Shown one piece after another: positions 1 to 6,083 of a stretch of 32,170 nt of DNA (position 1 is the stretch's first letter; each line of letters opens with the position of its first letter). The notes under the pieces were generated by a model. The model ran no database searches, had not been told where the DNA came from, and saw nothing but the letters and a program-made list of their open reading frames with translations. The position numbers and the translations under genes are program-made. Location: the NCBI GenBank assembly GCA_049316905.1, contig JBMOJH010000030.1, positions 1 through 32,170 on the forward strand, read 5' to 3'. Source of the stretch: CAIPVR01 sp049316905. Its GTDB lineage: Bacteria; Actinomycetota; Acidimicrobiia; Acidimicrobiales; Microtrichaceae.

Positions 1-879
1 CTCCGCAGTGAGCCGCGCCATCCACTGCGCATCCGATTCGCCCTCGGACGGCGCCCGGAGACGGTCGGCGAGCTCGGGCGGTGTGGTCAGGACCACGGTG
101 ACGTCGGCGACCGGGCCCCGGCCGGCGTGGCCCGCGGCGCGGCCCTGGCGGACGAGCTCGACCAGCGCGAGCGCCAGCAGCTGCGGGCGGCGCAGCAGCA
201 GGGGTTCGCCCGTGACCTCGGCGTCCGCGGCGAGGCGGCGGAAGAGGCGGTCGGCCTCGGCATCGAGCGCGGCCCGGAACTCCACGGCCCACTCGCCGAC
301 CAGCTCGCCCCGGACCACCACCGCACCGTCACCCGTGGGGGTGACCACGAGCTCGTTGTCGCCCGGGGCCGGTGGCTCGGCACCGTCGGTGTCCGCGAGG
401 GCGAGGAGACCGCGGACGTCGCGCGCCCAGGTGTCGAACCGGGTGCCGCGGGCGAGGTCCACGAGCTGCTCCTGGATCAGCTCGACCGTGGTCGCCACCC
501 GCGGCGTGCAGACCCGGGCGAGGAACGTGACGTGGGCCAGCGACAGCACCCCGTCGACGAGCGCCCGGTCGATCACGGGATGACGGTCGAGGAACGCCCC
601 GGTCCTGACCAGCGCGCCGGCGTCGGCCCGGGGGAGGCCGTGACGGAAGGCCAGGGACCCGGCGGTGCGCAACCCGTCGTGGCGCTCGGTGACCTTGCGA
701 CGTTCCAGCTCGGCCGCCACGTGGGCACGCGCCGCATCGAGCGCGCGACCGGCCGCCTCGAGCTCGGCGAACACCTCGAGCAGGTCGCCCTCGCGGCACA
801 GGGTCACGTCGGACCGGGCCGCCACCTGCGCGAGGGCCCGGACGCCCTCGGGTCCGCCGGTCGGGAAGGAATCGAACAC
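1..879 (-). CDS. DUF222 (13E12 repeat family) protein, C-terminus beyond the left edge
   Basis: The reverse strand is open from a GTG at 879 to base 1 without a stop, giving 293 codons. The protein begins VFDSFP and has the long alanine- and arginine-rich helical region of DUF222, with segments such as DAARAHVAAELERRK, LSLAHVTFLARVC and RAALDAEADRLFRRL. In this family the DUF222 region is usually followed by a C-terminal HNH nuclease motif. That part would lie outside the window, so nuclease activity cannot be judged here. There is no Shine-Dalgarno sequence. The start codon lies inside a LexA-like box, and a weak -10-like TAGACA (891-886) ends 6 bases before it, so the transcript may be leaderless. 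Mycobacterial 13E12 genes are known members of the LexA regulon. Family assignment is firm and the regulation is inferred. Confidence 0.85.
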   Translation of the reverse strand, partial: MFDSFPTGGPEGVRALAQVAARSDVTLCREGDLLEVFAELEAAGRALDAARAHVAAELERRKVTERHDGLRTAGSLAFRHGLPRADAGALVRTGAFLDRHPVIDRALVDGVLSLAHVTFLARVCTPRVATTVELIQEQLVDLARGTRFDTWARDVRGLLALADTDGAEPPAPGDNELVVTPTGDGAVVVRGELVGEWAVEFRAALDAEADRLFRRLAADAEVTGEPLLLRRPQLLALALVELVRQGRAAGHAGRGPVADVTVVLTTPPELADRLRAPSEGESDAQWMARLTAE

Positions 880-887
880 CTGTTCTG
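872..887 (-). promoter_or_regulatory. LexA/SOS box overlapping the DUF222 start codon
   Basis: Read on the reverse strand the site is CAGAAC-AGGT-GTTCGA. The core GAAC-N4-GTTC is perfect, the right half-site GTTCGA matches the actinobacterial consensus TCGAAC-N4-GTTCGA fully, and the left half matches in 4 of 6 positions. The GTG start codon and the next two codons (Val-Phe-Asp) are read from the operator itself, so bound LexA would cover the start of the gene. Confidence 0.75.
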
Positions 888-974
888 TCTATCACCGGGC
901 TGTGACAGCGCAGCGGTGACCGACCGGGCAGCGGTCCCCCATCGGCGTGCCCGGCCCGCGGGGCCCGTCCGTGG

Positions 975-1745
975 TCAGGCCCACCCGCCGGCGAAGGAGA
1001 GGTACTGCCCGGTGGCGAAGCCGCTCGTGCCGTCGAGGAACGCCCCGCACATCGCCGCGAACTCCTCCATCCCGCCGAGGCGCCGCATCGGCACCTGCGC
1101 CTCCACCTTGGCCCGCACCGTGGGGTCGGTGGCGCCGGTGGCGGCCAGGAACCCGGGGAAGTCCATGAAGTTGGTGCCGATCGCATTGACCTGCACGCCG
1201 TGGCGGGCCACCTCGTCGGCGACGTTACGCACCAGATGGGTGGCCCCGGCGCGTGCCGCCGAGTACAGCGGCGCACCCGGCAGGACCCGGGCACCGGCGG
1301 CGCTGGTGATGACCAGGATCTGCCCGGCCCGCCGCTCCACCATGTGGGGCACGATCGCCTTCAGGAACAGGTAGGGCGCCTCCAGGCACCCGCGCTCCAC
1401 GCGGCGCAGGTCGTCGAGGGATGAGTCGAGGAAGCGGCCCACCACGATCGCCCCGCTGAAGGCGGTCGCCGCGTCGATGCGGCCGAAGCGGTCCAGCCCG
1501 GCGGCCACCAGGCGCTCGGAGCTGCCCTCCCTTCCCGGGTTGCCCACGCCCTCCACGGCCTCCACGGCCGCTCCGAGCGACTCCAGCTCCGCCACCAGTC
1601 CCGGCGCCGGGTCGCCCAGCACCAGGTCGTGGCCGCGGACGGCCAGCAGCCGGGCCAGCGCCGGGCCCACGTAGTCGTCCGCCGCGTGGACCAGCGCCAC
1701 GCGGCGGCGCTGTTCCTGTTCCGGCGGGTGCTCCTGGGTGCTCAC
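975..1745 (-). CDS. SDR-fold protein with a halohydrin dehalogenase-type active site
   Basis: This 256-residue protein has the SDR fold, but its catalytic residues are those of halohydrin dehalogenases, which interconvert vicinal halohydrins and epoxides without a nicotinamide cofactor. Ser148, Tyr161 and Arg165 form the S-x12-Y-x3-R signature, where ordinary SDRs have Y-x3-K. In HheC the triad is Ser132-Tyr145-Arg149, a constant offset of 16. The HheC halide-loop Pro175-Asn176-Tyr177 lines up with Thr191-Asn192-Phe193, and the C-terminus ends GQYLSFAGGWA where HheC has GQVFWLAGGF. The dinucleotide motif TGxxxGIG is absent. In its place is H20-AADD-Y25-V-G27, close to the dehalogenase motif T-x4-F/Y-x-G but with His for Thr. 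The GTG start overlaps the upstream DinB stop by 4 bases (GTGA). HheC comparisons are from memory. A divergent, non-dehalogenating SDR remains possible. Confidence 0.75.
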   Translation of the reverse strand: MSTQEHPPEQEQRRRVALVHAADDYVGPALARLLAVRGHDLVLGDPAPGLVAELESLGAAVEAVEGVGNPGREGSSERLVAAGLDRFGRIDAATAFSGAIVVGRFLDSSLDDLRRVERGCLEAPYLFLKAIVPHMVERRAGQILVITSAAGARVLPGAPLYSAARAGATHLVRNVADEVARHGVQVNAIGTNFMDFPGFLAATGATDPTVRAKVEAQVPMRRLGGMEEFAAMCGAFLDGTSGFATGQYLSFAGGWA

Positions 1746-2308
1746 GACGTCATTCCTCCCAGTCCCACGAAGCCGCGGTTCAGTTCGATCTCGCCCATGT
1801 GGCGAAGTCCGTGCTGGTACATCCAGCACTCGATCCCGTCGAGGCGGGTGATCCCCTCCTCGCCGGCCACCCGGGCCGAGTAGGTGTTGGCCACCACCGG
1901 TGGCAGCGGGCGCGGCACGAGCAGCTGGGTCAGGTCCCCCGGTTCGAGCGTGGCGAGCCACGCCTCGGTGCGGGCGAACACCGCGGCGATGTACTCGCAC
2001 AGCGCCTCGTAGTCGCCCACCCGCTGGTGCACCATCTCCTCGACGGTGCGCTCCTTGCCGTGGTCGTTGATCGCCATGCGGACCCGCGCCTGCCACTCGT
2101 CGCCCCAGATCGGCGGCTCCCCGGCGAGGATCATGAACGCCACGTCCTCCATGTTCGGGTAGTGGAACAGCGAGAAGGCGATCGGGAGCACGCCGTCGCG
2201 CTCCACGTGGTTCACGTGCTCGAGGTCCATCGTGGCGGTGGCGTCCTCGTAGAGCGAGTGCATGGCCCGCATGCGGCGCCGTAGCGAGTCGAGGATCAGT
2301 TCGTCCAT
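1742..2308 (-). CDS. DinB-superfamily protein, possible thiol-dependent enzyme
   Basis: From ATG 2308 this is a 188-residue helical protein. His49 (in FSLFHYPNMED) and the pair His166/His170 (in YQHGLRHMGEI) fit the three-histidine metal site of the DinB/YfiT four-helix-bundle superfamily. Actinobacterial members include mycothiol-dependent maleylpyruvate isomerase and mycothiol S-transferases. The exact reaction cannot be told from sequence. It overlaps the following dehalogenase-like gene by 4 bases, so the two are translationally coupled. A G-rich stretch (GGGGGAA) lies upstream of ATG 2308. An in-frame ATG at 2344 would add 12 residues but has no ribosome site. I prefer 2308 with moderate certainty. 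Confidence 0.7.
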   Translation of the reverse strand: MDELILDSLRRRMRAMHSLYEDATATMDLEHVNHVERDGVLPIAFSLFHYPNMEDVAFMILAGEPPIWGDEWQARVRMAINDHGKERTVEEMVHQRVGDYEALCEYIAAVFARTEAWLATLEPGDLTQLLVPRPLPPVVANTYSARVAGEEGITRLDGIECWMYQHGLRHMGEIELNRGFVGLGGMTS

Positions 2309-2347
2309 CGGGCTTCGTTCCCCCACGATCGGCGGTGGCGTCATCTA

Positions 2348-2377
2348 TTGACACCAGCGATGCTAATTCCTCATGAT
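2348..2377 (+). promoter_or_regulatory. Promoter for the lipoprotein gene (TTGACA, CATGAT)
   Basis: A perfect -35 TTGACA (2348-2353) is followed after 18 bases by CATGAT (2372-2377), which ends 6 bases before the GTG at 2384. This places the transcription start on the start codon, implying a leaderless mRNA. Confidence 0.6.
2360..2365 (-). promoter_or_regulatory. -10-like TAGCAT for the DinB/dehalogenase operon
   Basis: The reverse strand reads TAGCAT, fitting TANNNT. It would start transcription near 2353, about 44 bases before ATG 2308. It lies between the -35 and -10 of the opposing lipoprotein promoter. No clear -35 is visible. Confidence 0.35.
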
Positions 2378-2383
2378 CGGGCC

Positions 2384-2998
2384 GTGCCGCCGACCACGAC
2401 GCGCCGGACCGCCACACTTCTCCTGCTGGCGGCGGCCCTGACCGCAACCGGCTGCAGCGGTGGTCAGGCGGCGAACGGCTCCGAGCGGTCGACCACCACG
2501 ACGGAGGTCCGGATGGTCATGGCGTCCGACATCCCCGTGGCGCACACCCCCCCGGGGTTCTGGATCGAGTTCCCCGATCCCGTGCTGAGCACGTGCACCG
2601 AGCCCCTCGTCGACGGCGCGCCGGACATGCGGGGCCTGTGGCGGGTCGTCGAGGTGACCCGCGCCGGCACCCCGGTGCCGGACCACACGGCGATCGGACT
2701 GGTGCAGCGGATCGAGCAGTGCGGGAACCGTGTCGTCATCACCGCCGGCGGCATCATCCACGACATGCGGGCCGACGGCACTGCGGAGAACGGCGTGAAC
2801 GACGTGGCCGAGGGATCAGGGGCCCCGATCACCGTGGTGGCCACCTTCGAGGACGGGGTCCATGTGCTCCGCCCCGTCGGCGTGCCGGGGGTCGAGGTGC
2901 GGCGCCGGATCGAGGACGGGAACCTGGTCTGGGACTACGTCGGCTTCACCGCCCGGGCCGAACGCATCGGCGGCCCGTCCGATCCCGTACCGGCCTGA
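2384..2998 (+). CDS. Putative lipoprotein of unknown function
   Basis: The 204-residue product begins with a short polar stretch (VPPTTTRRT), a hydrophobic segment and a lipobox-like TATGC, so it is probably exported and lipid-anchored at the cysteine near residue 24. A Thr/Ser-rich linker follows (residues about 30-45), then a domain with alternating polar and hydrophobic stretches (MRGLWRVVEVTRAG, GNRVVITAGGIIHDM) that looks beta-rich. I do not recognise the fold or family. GTG 2384 was chosen because a promoter-like TTGACA/CATGAT pair ends 6 bases before it. TTG 2348 and ATG 2360 are in frame but would put extra residues before the signal peptide. It is divergent from the DinB gene. Confidence 0.7.
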   Translation: MPPTTTRRTATLLLLAAALTATGCSGGQAANGSERSTTTTEVRMVMASDIPVAHTPPGFWIEFPDPVLSTCTEPLVDGAPDMRGLWRVVEVTRAGTPVPDHTAIGLVQRIEQCGNRVVITAGGIIHDMRADGTAENGVNDVAEGSGAPITVVATFEDGVHVLRPVGVPGVEVRRRIEDGNLVWDYVGFTARAERIGGPSDPVPA

Positions 2999-3015
2999 CG
3001 GAGCGGCCCGGCTGC

Positions 3016-3021
3016 TACCTT
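3016..3021 (+). promoter_or_regulatory. -10 hexamer TACCTT for a leaderless start at 3028
   Basis: TACCTT fits TANNNT and is followed by exactly 6 bases before GTG 3028. No Shine-Dalgarno sequence is present upstream of that codon. Confidence 0.55.
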
Positions 3022-3027
3022 CCGGCC

Positions 3028-3432
3028 GTGAGCGACCTCGGGCCACAGGACGAGCTGGCGATCCGGGACCTGGTCGCACGCGTCGCCCGGCTCGCCGACA
3101 GCGACGACGTCGAGGCCTACGTGGCGCTGTTCACCGACGACGCGTCGTGGGAGATGCCGGGCGCCGAGCGCCGCGGCCACGCCGACATCCGGGCCGGAGC
3201 GGAGGAGCGTCGCGCCGCCGGCGTGGTCGGCCCCGGCACCCACAGCCGCCATGTCGTGGGCACCGTCGTGGTGGACCTCGACGGGGACCGGGCCACCGCA
3301 GCGTCCACCTGGCAGTTCTACGTGGACACCGCCACCGCCCCCCGCCTGGTGCTCATGGGCACCTACGACGACACCTTCGCCCGCACCCCCGACGGCTGGC
3401 GCCTCGCCCGCCGGGTGATCACCATCGGGTGA
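3028..3432 (+). CDS. SnoaL/NTF2-like small protein
   Basis: This 134-residue protein has the pattern of the SnoaL_4/NTF2-like superfamily. An N-terminal helix pair (DELAIRDLVARVARLADSDDVEAYVALF) leads into TDDASWEMP, then strands THSRHVVGTVVVDLDGDRATAASTW and a C-terminal GTYDDTFARTPDGWRLARRVITI. Family members are cone-shaped barrels that act as isomerases, dehydratases or hydroxylases in steroid, polyketide and aromatic metabolism, and some only bind ligands. The gene sits 22 bases before a FadD3-like CoA ligase in the same direction, so a role in the same catabolic route is likely. The substrate is not predictable from the sequence. Confidence 0.78.
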   Translation: MSDLGPQDELAIRDLVARVARLADSDDVEAYVALFTDDASWEMPGAERRGHADIRAGAEERRAAGVVGPGTHSRHVVGTVVVDLDGDRATAASTWQFYVDTATAPRLVLMGTYDDTFARTPDGWRLARRVITIG

Positions 3433-3454
3433 CGGGCCGACCCCTGGAGCAGAC

Positions 3455-5056
3455 GTGACCGCACCCTGGCAGACCATCCCCGAGCTGGTCCTCGACAGCT
3501 GCACCCGCCACGCCGGGCGCGACGCGCTGATCGACGGCGACGTGCACCTCACCCACGCGGACTACCTCGACCGCATCCGCAGGGCCGCGGCCGCGCTGAT
3601 GGCCATGGGCGTGCGCACCGGCGACCGCGTGGCGGTCTGGGCCCCGAACTGCTGGGAGTGGCCGGTCGTGGCCCTCGGCGCCCACCTCGCCGGGGCCGTG
3701 GTGGTGCCGGTGAACACCCGCTACAAGGGCGCCGAGGCGGACCAGCTGCTGGCGCGCTCCGGTGCCAGGGTGCTGTTCACGGTGACCGACTTCCTCGACA
3801 CCGACTACGTGTCGCTGCTGCTCGACCGGCCGGCGGAGGAGCGCACCGAGCTGCCCGACCTCGAGCGCATCGTGGTGCTCCGCGGCGCCGGCCGGCCGGG
3901 CACCGAGGACCTCGGGACCTTCCTCGCCCGGGGCGACGTGATCACCGATGCCCAGGTGGACGAGCGGGCACGCTCCGTGGGGCCCGACGACCTCTGCCAC
4001 CTCATGTTCACCTCCGGCACCACCGGCACCCCGAAGGCCGTGATGCTGGCGCACGGGCCCGTGGTCCGCGCCTACGACAGCTGGGCGGCGCTGGTGGGCC
4101 TCCGGGCCGACGACCGCTACCTGATCATCAACCCGTACTTCCACAGCTTCGGGTTCAACGCCGGCGTGCTGGCCTGCCTCACCCGGGGCGCCCTCAATCT
4201 CCCGCAGGGCACCTTCGACGTGCCCGAGGTGATGCGACGGGTGGCCGCCGAGGGCATCACCACCCTGCCCGGCCCGCCGGCGATCTACCAGACGATCCTG
4301 AACCACCCGGACCTCGACAACTACGACCTGTCGAGCCTCCGCCTCGCCGTGACCGGCGCCGCGGCGATCCCGGTGGAGCTGGTGGTGCGCATGCGGGAGG
4401 TCCTCGGCTTCGACACGGTCGTCACCGCCTACGGCCTGACGGAGGCGTCGGGCATCGCCACGGTCTGCGACCACGACGACGACCCGGAGACGATCGCGAC
4501 CACGTCCGGCAAGGCCATCCCCGACGTCGAGGTGCTGGTGGTGGACCCCGACGGGGCGGAGGCGCCCCGCGGCGAACCGGGCGAGGTGGTGGTGCGCGGG
4601 TACAACGTGATGCGCGGCTACTTCGGCGACCCGGACGCCACCGCGGAGGCCGTGGACGCCGACGGATGGCTGCACACCGGCGACATCGGCGTGATGGACG
4701 AGCGGGGCTACCTGCGGATCACCGACCGGCTGAAGGACATGTTCATCGTCGGCGGGTTCAACGCCTACCCGGCCGAGATCGAGGCGCTGCTCGGCACCCA
4801 CCCGCACGTGGCGCAGGCGGCGGTGATCGGTGTGCCCGACGAGCGCCTCGGCGAGGTGGGCATGGCGTTCGTGGTAGCGGCCTCGGGTACCACGCCGGAT
4901 CCCGACGAGATCGTCGCCTGGAGCCGCGAGCGCATGGCCAACTTCAAGGTGCCGCGACGCGTCGAGGTGCTCGACGCGCTTCCGCTGGTGGCCGCCGGGA
5001 AGGTCGACAAGAACGCGCTCCGCGCCCGCGCCACCACCCCACCCCCCGCGACATAG
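3455..5056 (+). CDS. FadD3-like acyl-CoA synthetase (AMP-forming)
   Basis: The 533-residue protein is an adenylate-forming ligase that would activate a carboxylic acid to an acyl-AMP and then to its CoA thioester. The phosphate-binding loop FTSGTTGTPK starts at residue 185, the A5 motif YGLTEAS at 326, the GWLHTGD hinge-region motif near 408, and the catalytic lysine of GKVDK is Lys516. Segments such as NPYFHSFGFNAGVLACLT, TLPGPPAIYQTILNHP and VTAYGLTEASG strongly resemble, from memory, mycobacterial FadD3, which activates the steroid-ring remnant 3a-alpha-H-4-alpha(3'-propanoate)-7a-beta-methylhexahydro-1,5-indanedione. GTG 3455 has a GGAG at 3446-3449, five bases upstream. Neighbours (SnoaL-like, LLM, CoA transferase) fit ring catabolism. 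The substrate is uncertain. Confidence 0.9.
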   Translation: MTAPWQTIPELVLDSCTRHAGRDALIDGDVHLTHADYLDRIRRAAAALMAMGVRTGDRVAVWAPNCWEWPVVALGAHLAGAVVVPVNTRYKGAEADQLLARSGARVLFTVTDFLDTDYVSLLLDRPAEERTELPDLERIVVLRGAGRPGTEDLGTFLARGDVITDAQVDERARSVGPDDLCHLMFTSGTTGTPKAVMLAHGPVVRAYDSWAALVGLRADDRYLIINPYFHSFGFNAGVLACLTRGALNLPQGTFDVPEVMRRVAAEGITTLPGPPAIYQTILNHPDLDNYDLSSLRLAVTGAAAIPVELVVRMREVLGFDTVVTAYGLTEASGIATVCDHDDDPETIATTSGKAIPDVEVLVVDPDGAEAPRGEPGEVVVRGYNVMRGYFGDPDATAEAVDADGWLHTGDIGVMDERGYLRITDRLKDMFIVGGFNAYPAEIEALLGTHPHVAQAAVIGVPDERLGEVGMAFVVAASGTTPDPDEIVAWSRERMANFKVPRRVEVLDALPLVAAGKVDKNALRARATTPPPAT

Positions 5057-5109
5057 GGGTCCTCGGTCGCCCCAGAGGCGAGCTGACATCCGCAGACGTG
5101 GACAGGGGC

Positions 5110-5122
5110 GCGCCTCAGGCGC
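5110..5122. terminator. Small hairpin between convergent genes
   Basis: GCGCC-TCA-GGCGC forms a 5-bp stem with a 3-base loop, directly before the stop of the LLM gene and 54 bases after the FadD stop. There is no T-tract. It may serve both convergent genes, but the stem is short. Confidence 0.3.
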
Positions 5123-5998
5123 TCAGGGGGCCAGCACCTCCGCGCCGAACGCCTCGAGCGTCGCCGGCGGCGCGAAGTCGGTGAACCACCCGTAGACCCG
5201 CTCGACGCCCCGGTCCTCGAGCGCGGCCAGCTGCTCGGTGAGCTCCCCGGCCCCGCCGACCAGGCGGGTCGATCGCCGCATCCAGCCGAAGCGCTGCTCG
5301 GCCATGCCCACCACCGCGTCCCGGTCCGCGCCGGCGGGCACGAACGTGATCCCCACCTGCACCGACACGCGGGCCGAGCCCGCAGCCGGCCGCAGCTCCT
5401 CCAGGCGGTCGAGCTGGTGAACCGGCAGGTTCCACCAGTCCGCGAACCGGGCCACCAGCGCCATGGTCCGCGGCCCGGTGCCGCCGATCGTGACCGGGAT
5501 CCGGCGGGTGGGCACGGGCAGCTGCAGGGCGCCCGGCCGGCATCCGGTTGCCGCAGCCACGTCGTCGGCCAGCGGCTCGCCCGACCACAGCGCCTCCAGC
5601 AACTCGAGCGTGCGACCCAGCTGCTCCACGCGCCCACGTGCCGTCCCCGCCTCCAGGCCGAAGGTGTCGAGCTCGTCCGGCACGGATCCCGACCCGAGGC
5701 CGAGCTCGAAGCGTCCGCCCGAGGCGTGGTCGAGCGTGACCACCTGCCGGGCGAGCACCGCCGGGTGGCGGAACGCGTCACAGAGGACCAGGTGCCCCAC
5801 CGTCAGCCGTTCGGTGCGGGCGGCGAGCCACGTGGCCGCGGTCATCGCCTCCCACATCGGCTTGTCCTCGGCCATCGGCGGCGCGAGGTGGTCCATCAGG
5901 GCGATGCCGTCCAGACCGGCCCTCTCCGCGGCACGGGCCCGGGCGACGAGGTCGTCGAGCGACAGGCGCATCTGGGGCAGGAACACGTGGAACTCCAT
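5123..5998 (-). CDS. LLM-class flavin/F420-dependent oxidoreductase
   Basis: This 291-residue protein has the luciferase-like TIM-barrel pattern. It shows an N-terminal strand MEFHVFLPQ, then AERAGLDGIALMDHL, WLAARTERLTVGHLVLCDAFRHPAVLARQVVTLDHASGGRFELGLGSG (the most conserved block, residues about 60-110), and IPVTIGGTGPRTMALVARFADWWNLP. Actinobacterial members usually use reduced F420 or FMN for hydride transfer or monooxygenation. The exact cofactor cannot be decided. ATG 5998 has CAGGAT (6010-6005) ending 6 bases upstream, fitting the leaderless pattern seen elsewhere in the window. It faces the FadD gene and is divergent from the CoA transferase. Confidence 0.9.
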   Translation of the reverse strand: MEFHVFLPQMRLSLDDLVARARAAERAGLDGIALMDHLAPPMAEDKPMWEAMTAATWLAARTERLTVGHLVLCDAFRHPAVLARQVVTLDHASGGRFELGLGSGSVPDELDTFGLEAGTARGRVEQLGRTLELLEALWSGEPLADDVAAATGCRPGALQLPVPTRRIPVTIGGTGPRTMALVARFADWWNLPVHQLDRLEELRPAAGSARVSVQVGITFVPAGADRDAVVGMAEQRFGWMRRSTRLVGGAGELTEQLAALEDRGVERVYGWFTDFAPPATLEAFGAEVLAP

Positions 5999-6006
5999 CC
6001 GGCCAT

Positions 6007-6036
6007 CCTGCCGGGTGGGCGCCTGCCGGGTGGGCG
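6007..6036. repeat. Perfect 15-bp tandem repeat between divergent genes
   Basis: CCTGCCGGGTGGGCG occurs twice back to back (6007-6021 and 6022-6036). It overlaps the -10-like hexamer of the LLM gene and lies just before the putative CoA-transferase -10 at 6049, so it could be a paired protein-binding site. Chance duplication is also possible. Confidence 0.6.
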
Positions 6037-6048
6037 GGACCGGGGCGG

Positions 6049-6077
6049 TACCCTCCGTGGTCCCCGCCACGAGGAGG
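6049..6077 (+). promoter_or_regulatory. -10 TACCCT and Shine-Dalgarno GAGGAGG for the CoA transferase
   Basis: TACCCT (6049-6054) would start transcription near 6061. GAGGAGG (6071-6077) is a strong ribosome site six bases before ATG 6084 and fixes that start. Confidence 0.5.
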
Positions 6078-6083
6078 AACCCG

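Noticed and set aside
953..965. Possible hairpin GGCCC-GCG-GGGCC after the dehalogenase-like gene
   Set aside because: The 5-bp stem in a run of G and C has several competing pairings and no T-tract, so I did not call a terminator.
127..1374. Forward open frame across the DUF222 and dehalogenase-like genes
   Set aside because: It spans two reverse-strand genes and their gap, and its product is low-complexity. The reverse frames carry the family motifs.
3419..5089. Reverse open frame opposite the CoA ligase
   Set aside because: It is an antisense shadow of a gene with complete adenylation motifs, and the product is Val/His/Gly-rich with no domain pattern.
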